Assembly (NCBI RefSeq): GCF_022213065.1
Contig: NZ_JAKLJA010000005.1
Span: 186,001 to 250,000, forward strand
Source: Paraburkholderia tagetis
Lineage (GTDB): Bacteria; Pseudomonadota; Gammaproteobacteria; Burkholderiales; Burkholderiaceae
Direction of reading: 5' to 3'
Length of the DNA: 64,000 bases
In this document: positions 1 through 8,880 of the stretch, piece by piece
Position numbering within the stretch: the first letter of the stretch is position 1
Layout of the letters: each line of letters starts with the position of its first letter
The notes under the pieces: model-generated
The model's input: only the letters and a program-made list of their open reading frames with translations
Told to the model about the DNA's origin: nothing
Databases searched by the model: none
Program-made: the position numbers and the translations under genes

Positions 1-1071
1 GCGCGAGTTCGGGTGCGCGCCGAAGCGCTCGCCGGTGAGGTAAGGCAGGAAGAAGAGGCCCTCGGCGCCGACGGGCGCTTCGGCGGCCTTGCGCGCGACG
101 TCCTCGTACGAGAGCGCGTTTTCGTGGAAGGCGCGGCGCGCCCAGCGCATGGCGTCGCCGCCCGAGTCGAGCAGCGTGAAGCGGCCCCACAGGCCCTCGC
201 AAGTCGCGACGTTCGAGACCTCCGGGTGCAGCATGGGCGTGTCGGCGATCACCGTGATGATCGACGAGGTGCCCGTGATGTCCGAGGCGAGGCCTGGCTC
301 ATACACGCCCGAGCCCAGCACCGAGGCCGGATAGTCGGCTGCGCCCACCAGCACGGGCGTGCCTTCGCGCAGGCCGGTGGCCTGCGCGGCCGCCCTCGTC
401 ACCGCGCCCAGCACCTCGTGGGGCGCGCGGATGGGCGGCAGCTTGCGGACGTCCAGGCCGAGGGCTTCGAGCATGACCGGCGACCACGCGCGCGTTTGCG
501 GGTCCATCAGGAAGGTCATCGAGGCGTCGCTCCAGTCGCATGCTCGCTCGCCGGTCAGCCGGAAGTTCACGTAGTCCTTCGGCATGAACACGGTCGTGGC
601 GCGTTCGTAGGCGTCGCGCTCGTGCTGGCGGAGCCACTGAAGCTTGAAGCCGGGCCACGCGGGGGTGGGCGGGTTCGCGGTGCGCGCGAGCCATGCCTGC
701 GCGTCGGCGCCGCTGCCGTGGCGGGCGCGAAACGATTCGACCTGTGCGGCGGCGCGCTTGTCGTTCCAGAGCGGCGCGGCCTCGCGCGTGAGCTTGCCGT
801 CGGCGTCGATGAGCACGGTGCCGTGCATCTGTCCGCAGGCGCAGATCGCGGCGATGTGCTGCGCCGCGCCCGGCTCGGCTGCGAGCACTTCGCGGATCGC
901 GTGGACGGCGCCCGTCCACCAGTCGAGCGGGCGCTGCTCGGACCAGCCATAGCGCGGCACGATCTGCTCGTGCTCGCGCGCGGCGAGGCGGCGAATCGAG
1001 CCGGTCGCATCGACGAGCGCGGCGCGCACGCTGCCGGTGCCCACGTCGATTGCCAGATAGGTTGTCTCCAT
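1..1071 (-). CDS. FGGY-family carbohydrate kinase (3' end cut by window edge)
   Basis: Predicted cytoplasmic sugar or polyol kinase using ATP. 357 codons are visible, from ATG at 1071-1069, before the gene runs off the window. Residues 7-13 (AIDVGTG) are the first phosphate loop of the FGGY fold. GQMHG at 80-84 is the substrate-side motif seen in xylulokinase-like members. Further on come PKDYVNFRLTG and GAADYPASVLGSG in the family order. It is the last visible gene of a leftward five-gene operon, 36 bases after the metallo-hydrolase gene. The sugar cannot be read from the sequence; a pentulose or related ketose is the family expectation. Confidence 0.9.
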   Translation of the reverse strand, partial: METTYLAIDVGTGSVRAALVDATGSIRRLAAREHEQIVPRYGWSEQRPLDWWTGAVHAIREVLAAEPGAAQHIAAICACGQMHGTVLIDADGKLTREAAPLWNDKRAAAQVESFRARHGSGADAQAWLARTANPPTPAWPGFKLQWLRQHERDAYERATTVFMPKDYVNFRLTGERACDWSDASMTFLMDPQTRAWSPVMLEALGLDVRKLPPIRAPHEVLGAVTRAAAQATGLREGTPVLVGAADYPASVLGSGVYEPGLASDITGTSSIITVIADTPMLHPEVSNVATCEGLWGRFTLLDSGGDAMRWARRAFHENALSYEDVARKAAEAPVGAEGLFFLPYLTGERFGAHPNSR

Positions 1072-1107
1072 GTTTGCTTGTCCCATCGTCGTGGGGAGTG
1101 TCGAGGT

Positions 1108-2022
1108 TCAGGCGTTGCCAGCATTGGCGCGCACGCGCCACGCGCATTGCGTGCGCGCGCGGTAGAGCGCCAGCGCGCCGCGCTCCTCGACGATACGCGC
1201 GTCGATCTCGGCCGGCGCGATCGTGTTGAAGTCGAAGAGGCCATGATGATGCGCGATCATCACGCGCACGCCCGCGTCCTTCGCGAGCGTCACCGCTTCG
1301 TCGAGCGTGAAGTTGCCCGGCACGCCGTTGCCGCTGCGCTCGGTGTCGCGCCCGTTCACGGGCAGCAGCGCGACATGCGGTGCGAGCGCGGCCACGCGAG
1401 CGGCGAGCCCCGCATACGGCACGCAGTCGCCCGAATGATAGACGCGCACGCCCGCAATCTCGATCACATAGCCAAGCCACGGATGCCGCCCCTGCGCGTC
1501 GGTGTCGAGCGTTTCGTGCGCCGAGGCGAGCGGCGCGACGCTGAGTCCCGGCACGCTTGCCAGCGGCTGCACGCGCTCGCCCGCATCGACGGCGATCAGG
1601 CGCGACGCATCCACGCCGCAGCGCTTCACCGCTTCGTCGAGCGTGGCCGCTGGCACCACGAAACGCAGCCCGGGAAAGCGCCGCGCGAGCGGCTGCAGGG
1701 TGTCCGGGTCCATGTGGTCGGTGTGGCGGTGCGTGCAGAGCACGAGGTCGACGCGTTCGAGATCCTCGGGCGCGATCGGCGCGGCCATCATGCGCTCGTG
1801 CGGATAGTGCGTGCCGCGGTACTTGCGCGCGAGCGAATCGGAAAGATACGGATCGATCAAGAGGCGCAAGCCCGCGCCCTCGATCACGAAGCCCGCCTGG
1901 CCGAGCCAGTAGAGCGCGACGTCGGCGGCAGCGACCGGCGCATGCGCGCGCGGCGCGGCGAGGCGCGCTGCGAGCGGCATCTCGAAGGTCTCGACGTCGA
2001 TGGAAAGGCGCGCGGCGCTCAT
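1108..2022 (-). CDS. UlaG-like metallo-beta-lactamase-fold hydrolase
   Basis: Predicted metal-dependent hydrolase, 304 residues. The metal motif HRHTDHMD is at residues 98-105, HSGD at 196-199 and a late HHH at 258-260, as in the UlaG (L-ascorbate-6-phosphate lactonase) branch of the metallo-beta-lactamase fold. I chose ATG at 2022 because it lies two bases after the TAA of the upstream SDR gene; an in-frame start at 2034 would overlap that gene. In this operon a lactonase step, opening the product of a sugar dehydrogenase, is a reasonable inference, but the substrate is not known. Confidence 0.88.
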   Translation of the reverse strand: MSAARLSIDVETFEMPLAARLAAPRAHAPVAAADVALYWLGQAGFVIEGAGLRLLIDPYLSDSLARKYRGTHYPHERMMAAPIAPEDLERVDLVLCTHRHTDHMDPDTLQPLARRFPGLRFVVPAATLDEAVKRCGVDASRLIAVDAGERVQPLASVPGLSVAPLASAHETLDTDAQGRHPWLGYVIEIAGVRVYHSGDCVPYAGLAARVAALAPHVALLPVNGRDTERSGNGVPGNFTLDEAVTLAKDAGVRVMIAHHHGLFDFNTIAPAEIDARIVEERGALALYRARTQCAWRVRANAGNA

Positions 2023-2024
2023 GC

Positions 2025-2798
2025 TTACCAGCACACGTAGCCGCCGTCCGCGAGCACGATCGAGCCTGTCATCAGGCTGGCGGCGTCGCTAGCGAGAAAG
2101 AGCACGACCGAGGCCACTTCGTCCACGCGGCCAAGCCGGTTCATCGGCGTGCCGCCGACCCAGTGGCGATACATCTCCTCGTTCTCGTAGACGTACTTGT
2201 TCATCTCCGTGTCGATATAGGTGGGCGCAACGGCGTTCACGCGCACGCCGCGCGCGCCCCATTCGGCGGCGAGTGAGCGCGTGAGGTGATGCACGCCCGC
2301 CTTCGACGCGTTGTAGTTCGCCTGCTCCTGCGGCCGGTTCACGATGAAGCCCGACATCGAGCCCACGTTCACGATGCTGCCGCCGCCGTGCTCCAGCATG
2401 CTCTTGCCGAACGCGCGGCAGCAGCGGAACACGCCGTTGAGGTTCACGTCGATCACGCGGTCCCAGACCTCGTCGCTCATGGTTTCGGCGGGATGGTTCG
2501 AGATGGCGATGCCCGCGTTGTTCACGAGCACGTCCACGCGGCCGTGACGCGCGATCACGGCGTCGTGCACGCGTTGCACGGCGGCCACGTCGGTGACGTC
2601 CAGCCGTTCGCCTTCAACCTGCGCGCCCGCCGTCGCGAGCTTGCTCACCGCTTCGTCGAGCGCGCCCTGATGCATGTCCGTGAGCACCACGCGCGCGCCG
2701 GCCTGCGTGAGCGCGTCGGCGATCGCGAAGCCGATCCCGCGCGCGGCGCCCGTCACCACGGCGAGCTTGCCGTCCAGGCGGAATTTGTCGAGATACAT
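2025..2798 (-). CDS. Short-chain dehydrogenase/reductase (SDR)
   Basis: NAD(P)-dependent oxidoreductase of the classical SDR family, 257 residues, full length. Visible are the nucleotide-binding TGAARGIG at residues 16-23, NNAG at 93-96 and the catalytic triad Ser149, Tyr162 and Lys166 (YxxxK). A C-terminal GGYVCW follows the usual substrate-loop region. It sits in the leftward sugar operon, 43 bases after the shikimate-dehydrogenase-like gene and 2 bases before the lactonase-like gene. It probably oxidises a sugar or polyol intermediate. Fatty-acid FabG function is unlikely given the context. Confidence 0.92.
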   Translation of the reverse strand: MYLDKFRLDGKLAVVTGAARGIGFAIADALTQAGARVVLTDMHQGALDEAVSKLATAGAQVEGERLDVTDVAAVQRVHDAVIARHGRVDVLVNNAGIAISNHPAETMSDEVWDRVIDVNLNGVFRCCRAFGKSMLEHGGGSIVNVGSMSGFIVNRPQEQANYNASKAGVHHLTRSLAAEWGARGVRVNAVAPTYIDTEMNKYVYENEEMYRHWVGGTPMNRLGRVDEVASVVLFLASDAASLMTGSIVLADGGYVCW

Positions 2799-2841
2799 CG
2801 TTGGTCCTTCGAATGGAGTGGATGAGTGCGTCAGCGCGCGT

Positions 2842-3843
2842 TCATGCGACTGGCTGCTTCAGTTGCGTGCCCGGGTGCGTGGGTTGCGCTGATTGCGGCT
2901 TGCCCGCCGCGGCGGCGATCCGGCAGATTTCATCGAAAGCCGGGCCGTGCGTCGGAATGTCGATATGAAACACCTCGGCCATCACCCGAGTCCAGCCGTA
3001 AATGAAATAGGTCCAGCCGTCCTCGACCTGCAGATGCCGCGCGTCCTGCTGCGCGCGCGCCTGATCGAGGAACACGAGGTCGCCGCGATAGTTCAGGTCC
3101 CACACGATGGCGCGCTCGGGAAAGCGAGCCGCGCTCGTGAGCGGCGAACCCGGTGCGTCCTTGCCAAGGCCGGTGGCGTTGATCACGAGCGCGCCGGGTT
3201 GCAGGCGCGCGAGCACGGCGTCGTTGTCCTCGGGGCGCGGGGCGATCACATACTCGCACGGCACACCCAGATCGAGCTCGCGGTGGATGCGCTCGATTTC
3301 CGCGAGGCGCGCGCCCGAGCGGTTCGAGACAATCACGCGCGAGGGCCGGTTCGCGCCGCGGCTTTGCTGCATCAGATGCCAGGTGAGCGCGATGGTCGAG
3401 CCGCCCGCGCCCATCGAAAACACTTCGGCGCCCGTGCGCGCGAAATGCTCCGGCGGCAGAAAGCCGTCGAGCGCGAAGCCCGATGTGATGGGGTCTTTCG
3501 CGTGGCACACGAACTTGCCGTCGCGTTTCGAGAGGCAGCTCGTTTCGCCCATGAAGCGCGCGTGCGTGTCGATCTCGTCGAAGAGATCCTGGCACGCGGC
3601 GTACAGGTCGATCTTGTGCGTGGTGACGAGTGCGCCGAGCGAGAGCGGATCGCGGCGAATGAACTCCACCGCTTCGCGATACGCCTCGGCGCTCGCGTGC
3701 GGCGCGAAGTCGATGCCTTTCATCTCGACGTCGCCGAGCCCGAGATGGCGCGCCCACGCGGGGAACACGCGCATGATCGAGCTCTGCGCGGTGCTCACGC
3801 CAATGAAGTAGAAGGTCGGTTTCGTGGCGGGGGCGTAGCTCAT
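2842..3843 (-). CDS. Shikimate-dehydrogenase-like oxidoreductase of a sugar operon
   Basis: 333-residue protein with the two-domain shikimate dehydrogenase layout, longer than ordinary AroE of about 270-290. The N-terminal substrate domain has the Ser-Ser element (GVSTAQSSIM) and the catalytic lysine in VTTHK. The Rossmann domain has SMGAGGSTIAL, and NATGLGKDAPGSPL matches the NATG-type loop. The start overlaps the stop of the isomerase gene by four bases (ATGA type), which implies translational coupling. Because it is embedded in a carbohydrate operon with a kinase and an isomerase, I infer a sugar-derived substrate rather than biosynthetic shikimate. Confidence 0.85.
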   Translation of the reverse strand: MSYAPATKPTFYFIGVSTAQSSIMRVFPAWARHLGLGDVEMKGIDFAPHASAEAYREAVEFIRRDPLSLGALVTTHKIDLYAACQDLFDEIDTHARFMGETSCLSKRDGKFVCHAKDPITSGFALDGFLPPEHFARTGAEVFSMGAGGSTIALTWHLMQQSRGANRPSRVIVSNRSGARLAEIERIHRELDLGVPCEYVIAPRPEDNDAVLARLQPGALVINATGLGKDAPGSPLTSAARFPERAIVWDLNYRGDLVFLDQARAQQDARHLQVEDGWTYFIYGWTRVMAEVFHIDIPTHGPAFDEICRIAAAAGKPQSAQPTHPGTQLKQPVA

Positions 3844-4493
3844 CGTGCCTGCTCCATTTCAGTGTGGGACGCGAGCAGCGCGTCGATCTCGGCGTGCGTG
3901 CGCGCGCGCCAGGCGGGATTGGGCGCGCTCTGCCAGCCGCCCTGGCCGTCGTCGACGATGCGCGTGCGCATGCCGTTCGAACGCTCGATGATCGCGTAGT
4001 CCTGGCCCGAGTCGGCGGGGTAGCAGAACAGCATCACGAAGTCGCTTCCGCCCAGATTCACGGAACGATGAATCCAGCGCGGCGGCACATAGCACACTGT
4101 GTTCGCGCGGATCTCGACGATGCGCGTCTCGCCGTCGGGCGCCTCCATCAGCATCAGCCCGTGGCCCTTCAAGCCAAAGTACAGCTCCGGGCGTTCGACG
4201 TTCGCGTGAATGTGGCCGCGCGTCATGAAGAACTCGTCGCCCACCTTGCCCGCGCCCATGCGGGTCACGCCCGTGATGAGGTCGCCCGCGTTCGCGTTGG
4301 GCCGGTGGTCGGTGACTTCATAAACGACTTCGTCGCCGCGCGAGGCCGCGAGCGCCTCGAAAGCGCGCGCATCGGCGTAGAGCCCGGCGAGATCGCCAAG
4401 GCGTTTCTGGTAGTGCGAACCGGTGCCGGCCATCAGGCCGGTCGCCAGATCCACCTCGAACGAACGCGGTTCGGGCCATTGCATCGCTTTCAT
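3840..4493 (-). CDS. Cupin-type glucose-6-phosphate isomerase family protein
   Basis: 217-residue cupin enzyme related to archaeal-type phosphoglucose isomerase, which interconverts aldose and ketose phosphates with a bound metal. The metal motif TRGHIH is at residues 91-96, followed by the acidic ligand in RPELYFG (about 103) and the late histidine in PPRWIHRSVN (142). It is the first gene of the leftward operon and faces the regulatory gap at 4494-4694. A cupin isomerase beside an FGGY kinase, SDR and lactonase-like protein suggests that a sugar other than glucose is being isomerised. The true substrate is an inference. Confidence 0.85.
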   Translation of the reverse strand: MKAMQWPEPRSFEVDLATGLMAGTGSHYQKRLGDLAGLYADARAFEALAASRGDEVVYEVTDHRPNANAGDLITGVTRMGAGKVGDEFFMTRGHIHANVERPELYFGLKGHGLMLMEAPDGETRIVEIRANTVCYVPPRWIHRSVNLGGSDFVMLFCYPADSGQDYAIIERSNGMRTRIVDDGQGGWQSAPNPAWRARTHAEIDALLASHTEMEQAR

Positions 4494-4534
4494 CTCCCTC
4501 GAAGATTGGGTCCGTGTAGCTTTCTGAACGTTAG

Positions 4535-4566
4535 CGTTTGTGATGATAAAGTTTGTGAAACAAACG
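4535..4566. promoter_or_regulatory. Inverted-repeat operator candidate in the divergent sugar promoter
   Basis: The AT-rich gap 4494-4694 separates the leftward and rightward sugar operons. It contains GTTTGT-GAA-ACAAAC (4551-4565), a perfect palindrome with a three-base centre. A further CGTTTGT at 4535-4541 pairs with ACAAACG at 4560-4566. Three related half-sites within 32 bases fit a dimeric regulator. The RpiR-family protein at 9977-10834 is the obvious candidate ligand, by inference from position. Confidence 0.5.
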
Positions 4567-4694
4567 ACTATTCGGGTTTTTACGGAGTAATATCGTCATT
4601 TTCATTCATTTAATAGAAGTGTTACTATCGTTTCAATTCGAGCAACCCACGCTTTGCGACTGGCTGAGCGTCATGGAAAAAGCAGGAGGCAAGC

Positions 4695-6119
4695 ATGCAA
4701 CAGAGCGCTCATCCGGCGCGCGCCGCGGCAGGCGCACCCGTGGTGGAAGCCTTGCGCGAGGCGCTGGGCGCGGGGGTGGTGAGCCTGCCGGCCGAATTCG
4801 CCGGTCGCAGCCACGCCGATTCGAGTCGCATGCCGTGCGCCGAGCCCATTGCGCTCGTGCGTCCGCGCACGACCGAACAGGTAGCCACGGCGCTGCGCAT
4901 CTGTCATGCGCACGCCCAGCCGGTGGTGACCCAGGGCGGGTTGAGTGGCCTCGCGGGCGGCGCGTGCCTGCTCGGCGGCGAAGTGGCGTTGAGCCTCGAG
5001 CTGATGAATGCGATCGAGGAGATCGATCCGGTGAGCGCGACCATGACGGTGCAGGCGGGCGTGCCGCTGCAAACCGTGCAGGAAACCGCCGACGCCGCGG
5101 GCTTCATGTTTCCCCTCGATCTGGGCGCGCGCGGCAGCGCGACCATCGGCGGCAATCTCGCGACCAACGCGGGCGGCAACCGCGTGATCCGCTACGGGAT
5201 GATGCGCGAGCAGGCGCTCGACGTGGAGGCCGTGCTCGCCGACGGCAGCGTGGTGGGCGGCCTGCGCAAGATGATCAAGAACAACACGGGCTACGACCTG
5301 CGCAATCTGCTGATCGGCAGCGAAGGCACGCTCGGCGTCATCACGCGCGCCGTGCTGCGGCTGCGTCCGAAGCCGCGCGCCGTGTCCACCGCATGGTGCG
5401 GCGTGCCCGACTACGCGAGCGTCACGACGCTGCTTCGTCTCGCGCAGGAGCGGCTGCCCGCCGGTGTTTCGGCCTTCGAAGTGATGTGGCCGGGCTATTA
5501 CGACTTCGTGCTCTCGCGCCTGCCCGAGCTGCGCGCGCCGCTCACGGGCCGTCACGCGTTCTACGTGCTGCTCGAAAGCAGCGGCGCCGACCCCGAAAGC
5601 CAGAACGCCGCCTTCGAAGCCTTTCTCGCCGAGATGCTCGAAGCGGGCACGCTCGAAGACGCCGCGCTCGCGGCCAATGAAACGCATGCCGCCGCCTTCT
5701 GGGCGATTCGCGACGCACCCGGCGAATACGGCCGCCTGATTCCGGGGCGTGTCTCGTTCGACGTGAGCTTTTCGATCGCCGACGTGGGCGAGGCCGCGCG
5801 CCGCTGCGACGAGCGCCTGCGCGCGCAGTGGCCCGGCGCCACGATCCTGATCTACGGGCATCTCGGCGACGGCAACCTGCATATCGTCGTTCAGCAGCCG
5901 GACTGGCCCGCGAGCGCCGCCGCCGAAGTCAAACGCACCGTGTATGGCGTGACGGGCGAGATGGGCGGCTCGGTGTCGGCGGAACACGGCATCGGCATCA
6001 AGAAGCTCGAAGTGCTCGCGCTCTCGCGCAGCCCCGCTGAACTCGCTGCGATGCGCGCCGTGAAGGCTGCGCTCGATCCGCTCGGCATCCTGAATCCCGG
6101 CAAGTTGCTCGCGTCATGA
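4695..6119 (+). CDS. FAD-binding oxidase, GlcD/D-2-hydroxyacid dehydrogenase type
   Basis: 474-residue flavoprotein that probably oxidises a D-2-hydroxyacid to the 2-oxoacid and passes electrons to the respiratory chain or another acceptor. The FAD-binding half (about residues 40-220) includes VTQGGLSGLAGG and GSATIGGNLATNAGG. The C-terminal half carries the GlcD/D-lactate dehydrogenase signature IYGHLGDGNLHI and SAEHGIGIKKL. The start ATG 4695 has AGGAGG at 4683-4688. First gene of the rightward sugar operon, 75 bases ahead of the binding-protein gene. A hydroxyacid produced by lactone opening could be its substrate, by inference. Confidence 0.92.
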   Translation: MQQSAHPARAAAGAPVVEALREALGAGVVSLPAEFAGRSHADSSRMPCAEPIALVRPRTTEQVATALRICHAHAQPVVTQGGLSGLAGGACLLGGEVALSLELMNAIEEIDPVSATMTVQAGVPLQTVQETADAAGFMFPLDLGARGSATIGGNLATNAGGNRVIRYGMMREQALDVEAVLADGSVVGGLRKMIKNNTGYDLRNLLIGSEGTLGVITRAVLRLRPKPRAVSTAWCGVPDYASVTTLLRLAQERLPAGVSAFEVMWPGYYDFVLSRLPELRAPLTGRHAFYVLLESSGADPESQNAAFEAFLAEMLEAGTLEDAALAANETHAAAFWAIRDAPGEYGRLIPGRVSFDVSFSIADVGEAARRCDERLRAQWPGATILIYGHLGDGNLHIVVQQPDWPASAAAEVKRTVYGVTGEMGGSVSAEHGIGIKKLEVLALSRSPAELAAMRAVKAALDPLGILNPGKLLAS

Positions 6120-6194
6120 AACTGACGCCACACCGAAGCGCACCGCGCGCAACGCGCCGTTTTACCGCGTGACACACCTATATAAGGAGGAGAC

Positions 6195-7172
6195 ATGTCG
6201 CGTCTCATGCAGAAGCTGATGTGCGCCGCCGCGCTTGCCGCGGCCGGCATGGTGGCCGCCGCACCCGCGCTCGCCGCGGACAAGCTCAAGGTCGGCGTTT
6301 CGATGAAGGTGCTCAATGCGCCGTACTTTGCCGCCGCGATGGAATCGGCGAAGGCGCGCGCCACCGAGCTTGGCGCCGACGTGATCGTCGCCGACGCGCA
6401 GGGCAAGATGCAAAAACAGATCGCCGACGTGGAAGACCTCGTCACGCGCGGCGTGAAAGTGCTCGTGATCGATCCCGCCGATCCCGAAGCGCTGGTGGGC
6501 GCGGTGAATGCCGCGAGCGCGGCGGGCGTGAAGGTCGTGGTGATCGACAGCACGCTCAACCCGAAGGCCAACTACCTCACGCTCGTGCAGTCGTCCAATC
6601 GCCAGAACGGCGCGCTGGTGGGTCGCTGGGTAGTCGACAACATGGGCGACAAGCCGCTGAAGATCGCGCTCATTTCGGGCGAGAAGGGCAACCCGGTGGG
6701 CAAGGAGCGCCGCGACGGCGTGCTCGAAGGGATCATCGAGGCGCAGCTCGAAAAGACCGGCAAGTCCAACGTGCAGATCGTTGGCCAGGGCTGGGGCAAC
6801 TGGTCCGACGAAGGCGGCCTGAAGGCAATGGAAGACCTGCTCGTGGCCAACAAGGACATCAACATGGTGCTCGGCGAGAACGACAGCATGGTGCTCGGCG
6901 CGCGCCGCGCGATCGAAAGCGCGAACCGCCAGGGCATCACGCTCGTGGCCGCCGCCGACGGCCAGAAGGAAGCGCTCGCGCTCATCAAGCAGGGCAAGTA
7001 CGGCGCGACCGCGCTCAACGACCCGGCGCTCGTGGCACGCACGGCCGTGGACATCGGCGTGAAGGCCGCGAAGGGTGAGACCGTGAACGTGCCGAAGGTG
7101 TCGTACACGCCGTCGGCGGCGATCTCCAAGGGCAATGTCGACAAGTTCTACAACCCGAAGGCGATCTTCTGA
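6195..7172 (+). CDS. Sugar ABC importer, periplasmic binding protein (ribose type)
   Basis: 325-residue periplasmic substrate-binding protein of the RbsB/type-1 periplasmic binding protein family. A Sec signal peptide covers residues 1-27 (hydrophobic core AAALAAAGMVAAAPALA, cleavage after ALA). Mature motifs include LKVGVSMKVLNAPYF, VLVIDPADPEALV and the hinge-region GENDSMVLGARRA. A consensus AAGGAGG precedes the ATG. It is followed by a stable hairpin (7222-7246) before the ATPase gene, which could allow more binding protein than membrane components. It would deliver the sugar for the surrounding catabolic genes. Confidence 0.95.
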   Translation: MSRLMQKLMCAAALAAAGMVAAAPALAADKLKVGVSMKVLNAPYFAAAMESAKARATELGADVIVADAQGKMQKQIADVEDLVTRGVKVLVIDPADPEALVGAVNAASAAGVKVVVIDSTLNPKANYLTLVQSSNRQNGALVGRWVVDNMGDKPLKIALISGEKGNPVGKERRDGVLEGIIEAQLEKTGKSNVQIVGQGWGNWSDEGGLKAMEDLLVANKDINMVLGENDSMVLGARRAIESANRQGITLVAAADGQKEALALIKQGKYGATALNDPALVARTAVDIGVKAAKGETVNVPKVSYTPSAAISKGNVDKFYNPKAIF

Positions 7173-7221
7173 AGCAGCCGTTCATCAGGTTTCCGAACCG
7201 TTTTGGTCGTTGAAGACGCAA

Positions 7222-7246
7222 GCGCGCCGCGCACAAGGCGGCGCGC
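7222..7246 (+). other. Intercistronic hairpin between binding protein and ATPase genes
   Basis: Perfect nine-base stem GCGCGCCGC (7222-7230) with GCGGCGCGC (7238-7246) and a seven-base loop. There is no U-run, so it is more likely an RNA 3'-end stabiliser or partial terminator than a full stop. Such hairpins commonly raise binding-protein expression over the ATPase and permease in ABC operons. Confidence 0.55.
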
Positions 7247-7268
7247 CTGTTCGACTGGAGAGAGTTAC

Positions 7269-8819
7269 ATGATTCCGTTCATCGCGCTCACGGGCATCGA
7301 CAAGCGCTTCGGCGGTATTCACGCGATCGAGAACATCGACTTTGACGTGATGAGCGGCGAGGTGCATGCGCTCGTCGGCGAAAACGGCGCGGGCAAGTCG
7401 ACGCTCATGCGCGTGATCGGCGGCGGGCATCAGCCCGACGCCGGCACCATCCGCGTGGCAGGGCGCGAAATGGTGCTGCGCAATCCGCACGCGGCGCTCG
7501 CCGAGGGCATTGCCGTGATTCACCAGGAAACGGCGCTCGCCCCCGATCTTTCGGTGGCCGAGAACGTGTTTCTCGGCGCGTTGCCGCGCGTGATCGACTG
7601 GCGCACCCTGCGCGAAAAGGCGCGCGCGCTGATCGAGAGCCTTGGGTTCGAGATCGATCCGGCTGCGCTCGTTGGCACGTTGTCCGCCGCGCAGTGCCAG
7701 GTGATCGAAATCGCCAAGGCGCTTTCCGGCGAGCTCAAGCTGCTCGTGCTCGACGAGCCGACCGCCGCGCTCGCGCCAACGGACGCCGAGCGCCTGCTCG
7801 AGATCGTGCGGGCGTTGCGCGCGCGGGGCGTGGGCATCGTCTATATCTCGCACCGGCTCGAAGAGGTGTTCGCGATCGCCGACCGCATTACCGTGCTCAA
7901 GGACGGCAAGCGCGTCGACACCGTCAAGCCCGCCGATCTCACGCGCGACGAGCTGATCCGCAAGATGGTGGGTCGCCCGCTTTCGGTGCTGTTCCCCGAG
8001 CGGCACGCCACGCTCGGCGAGGCCGTGCTCAAGGTGAGCGATCTCACGCGCGGCGACGCGGTGCGCGGCGTTTCGTTCGAGGTGCGCGCGGGCGAAGTGG
8101 TGGGGCTGGGCGGCCTGATCGGCTCCGGGCGCACCGAGGTCGCGCGGCTGATCTTCGGCGCCGACCGGGCTGACGCGGGCGAGGTCGAGCTCAAGGGCCG
8201 GCGCCTGAACGCACGCACGCCGCGCGCGGCAGTACGCGCGGGCATTGGCTTCGTGCCCGAGGACCGTAAAGGCCAGGGCGCGGTGCTCAAGATGCCGATC
8301 CGCATCAACGCGACGCTCGCGGCGCTCAAGTCGGTCAGCGCGCCGGGCGGCTTTCTCGCCTTCGGGCGCGAACGCGCGAGCGTCGCGCAACTCATGGACG
8401 CGCTGCGCATCAAGGCGCGCTCGATGGACGCCGACGTCTCGACGCTCTCGGGCGGCAACCAGCAAAAGGTCGTGCTCGCGAAGTGGTTCCATGCCGACGG
8501 CGATCTCATCATTCTCGACGAGCCCACGCGCGGCGTGGACGTCGGCGCGAAAGTCGAGATCTACACGCTCATCAATCAGCTTGCCGAGCGCGGCAAGGCC
8601 GTTCTCGTGATCTCGTCGGAGCATCAGGAACTGATCGGCTTGTGCGACCGCATTCTCGTGATGGGCGACGGCCGCATCCGCGGCGAACTGCAGCCTGCGG
8701 GGTACAGCGAAGAAGCGATTCTTTCGCTCTCGCTGCGCCGCGATCCGGGCGAAACACACGGCAGCCCGCACGGCAACGCGGCGTCGCCGCGCGAGAGCGC
8801 CTCGATCACGCATGCCTGA
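7269..8819 (+). CDS. Sugar ABC importer, ATP-binding protein with two NBDs (RbsA type)
   Basis: 516-residue cytoplasmic ATPase with two tandem nucleotide-binding domains, as in RbsA/MglA. The first NBD has Walker A GENGAGKST at residues 38-46, and its signature region is the degenerate LSAAQCQVIEIAKAL. Its Walker B is LLVLDEPTAAL. The second has a degenerate Walker A (GLIGSGRTEV), an intact LSGGNQQK signature and LIILDEPTRGVDVG. An in-frame start exists at 7203, but ATG 7269 has a GGAGAG ribosome site seven bases upstream and begins with family-like sequence, so I prefer it. It energises the permease encoded next. Confidence 0.94.
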   Translation: MIPFIALTGIDKRFGGIHAIENIDFDVMSGEVHALVGENGAGKSTLMRVIGGGHQPDAGTIRVAGREMVLRNPHAALAEGIAVIHQETALAPDLSVAENVFLGALPRVIDWRTLREKARALIESLGFEIDPAALVGTLSAAQCQVIEIAKALSGELKLLVLDEPTAALAPTDAERLLEIVRALRARGVGIVYISHRLEEVFAIADRITVLKDGKRVDTVKPADLTRDELIRKMVGRPLSVLFPERHATLGEAVLKVSDLTRGDAVRGVSFEVRAGEVVGLGGLIGSGRTEVARLIFGADRADAGEVELKGRRLNARTPRAAVRAGIGFVPEDRKGQGAVLKMPIRINATLAALKSVSAPGGFLAFGRERASVAQLMDALRIKARSMDADVSTLSGGNQQKVVLAKWFHADGDLIILDEPTRGVDVGAKVEIYTLINQLAERGKAVLVISSEHQELIGLCDRILVMGDGRIRGELQPAGYSEEAILSLSLRRDPGETHGSPHGNAASPRESASITHA

Positions 8820-8830
8820 CCCCAAAGATC

Positions 8831-8857
8831 ATCAAGCTCATCAAGCTCATCAAGCTC
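8831..8857 (+). repeat. Three 9-base direct repeats (ATCAAGCTC)
   Basis: Three perfect head-to-tail copies of ATCAAGCTC at 8831-8839, 8840-8848 and 8849-8857. They lie between the ATPase stop (8819) and the permease start (8881). The stretch is open in the permease frame and would read as a His-Gln-Ala repeat if translation began at 8812. Confidence 0.9.
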
Positions 8858-8880
8858 AATCCAGTCTGGAGACACCCATC

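Noticed and set aside
13..2040. A 675-codon plus-strand open frame opposite the kinase, hydrolase and SDR genes
   Set aside because: It is Arg/Ala/His-rich, has no family features, and covers three genes with clear catalytic motifs on the other strand. High GC keeps antisense frames open.
4671..5987. Long minus-strand open frame opposite the FAD oxidase gene
   Set aside because: Composition-driven antisense frame; the plus strand encodes a complete GlcD-type protein.
7185..8825. 546-codon minus-strand frame opposite the sugar ABC ATPase gene
   Set aside because: His/Arg/Ala-rich without motifs, against an ATPase with all expected motifs.
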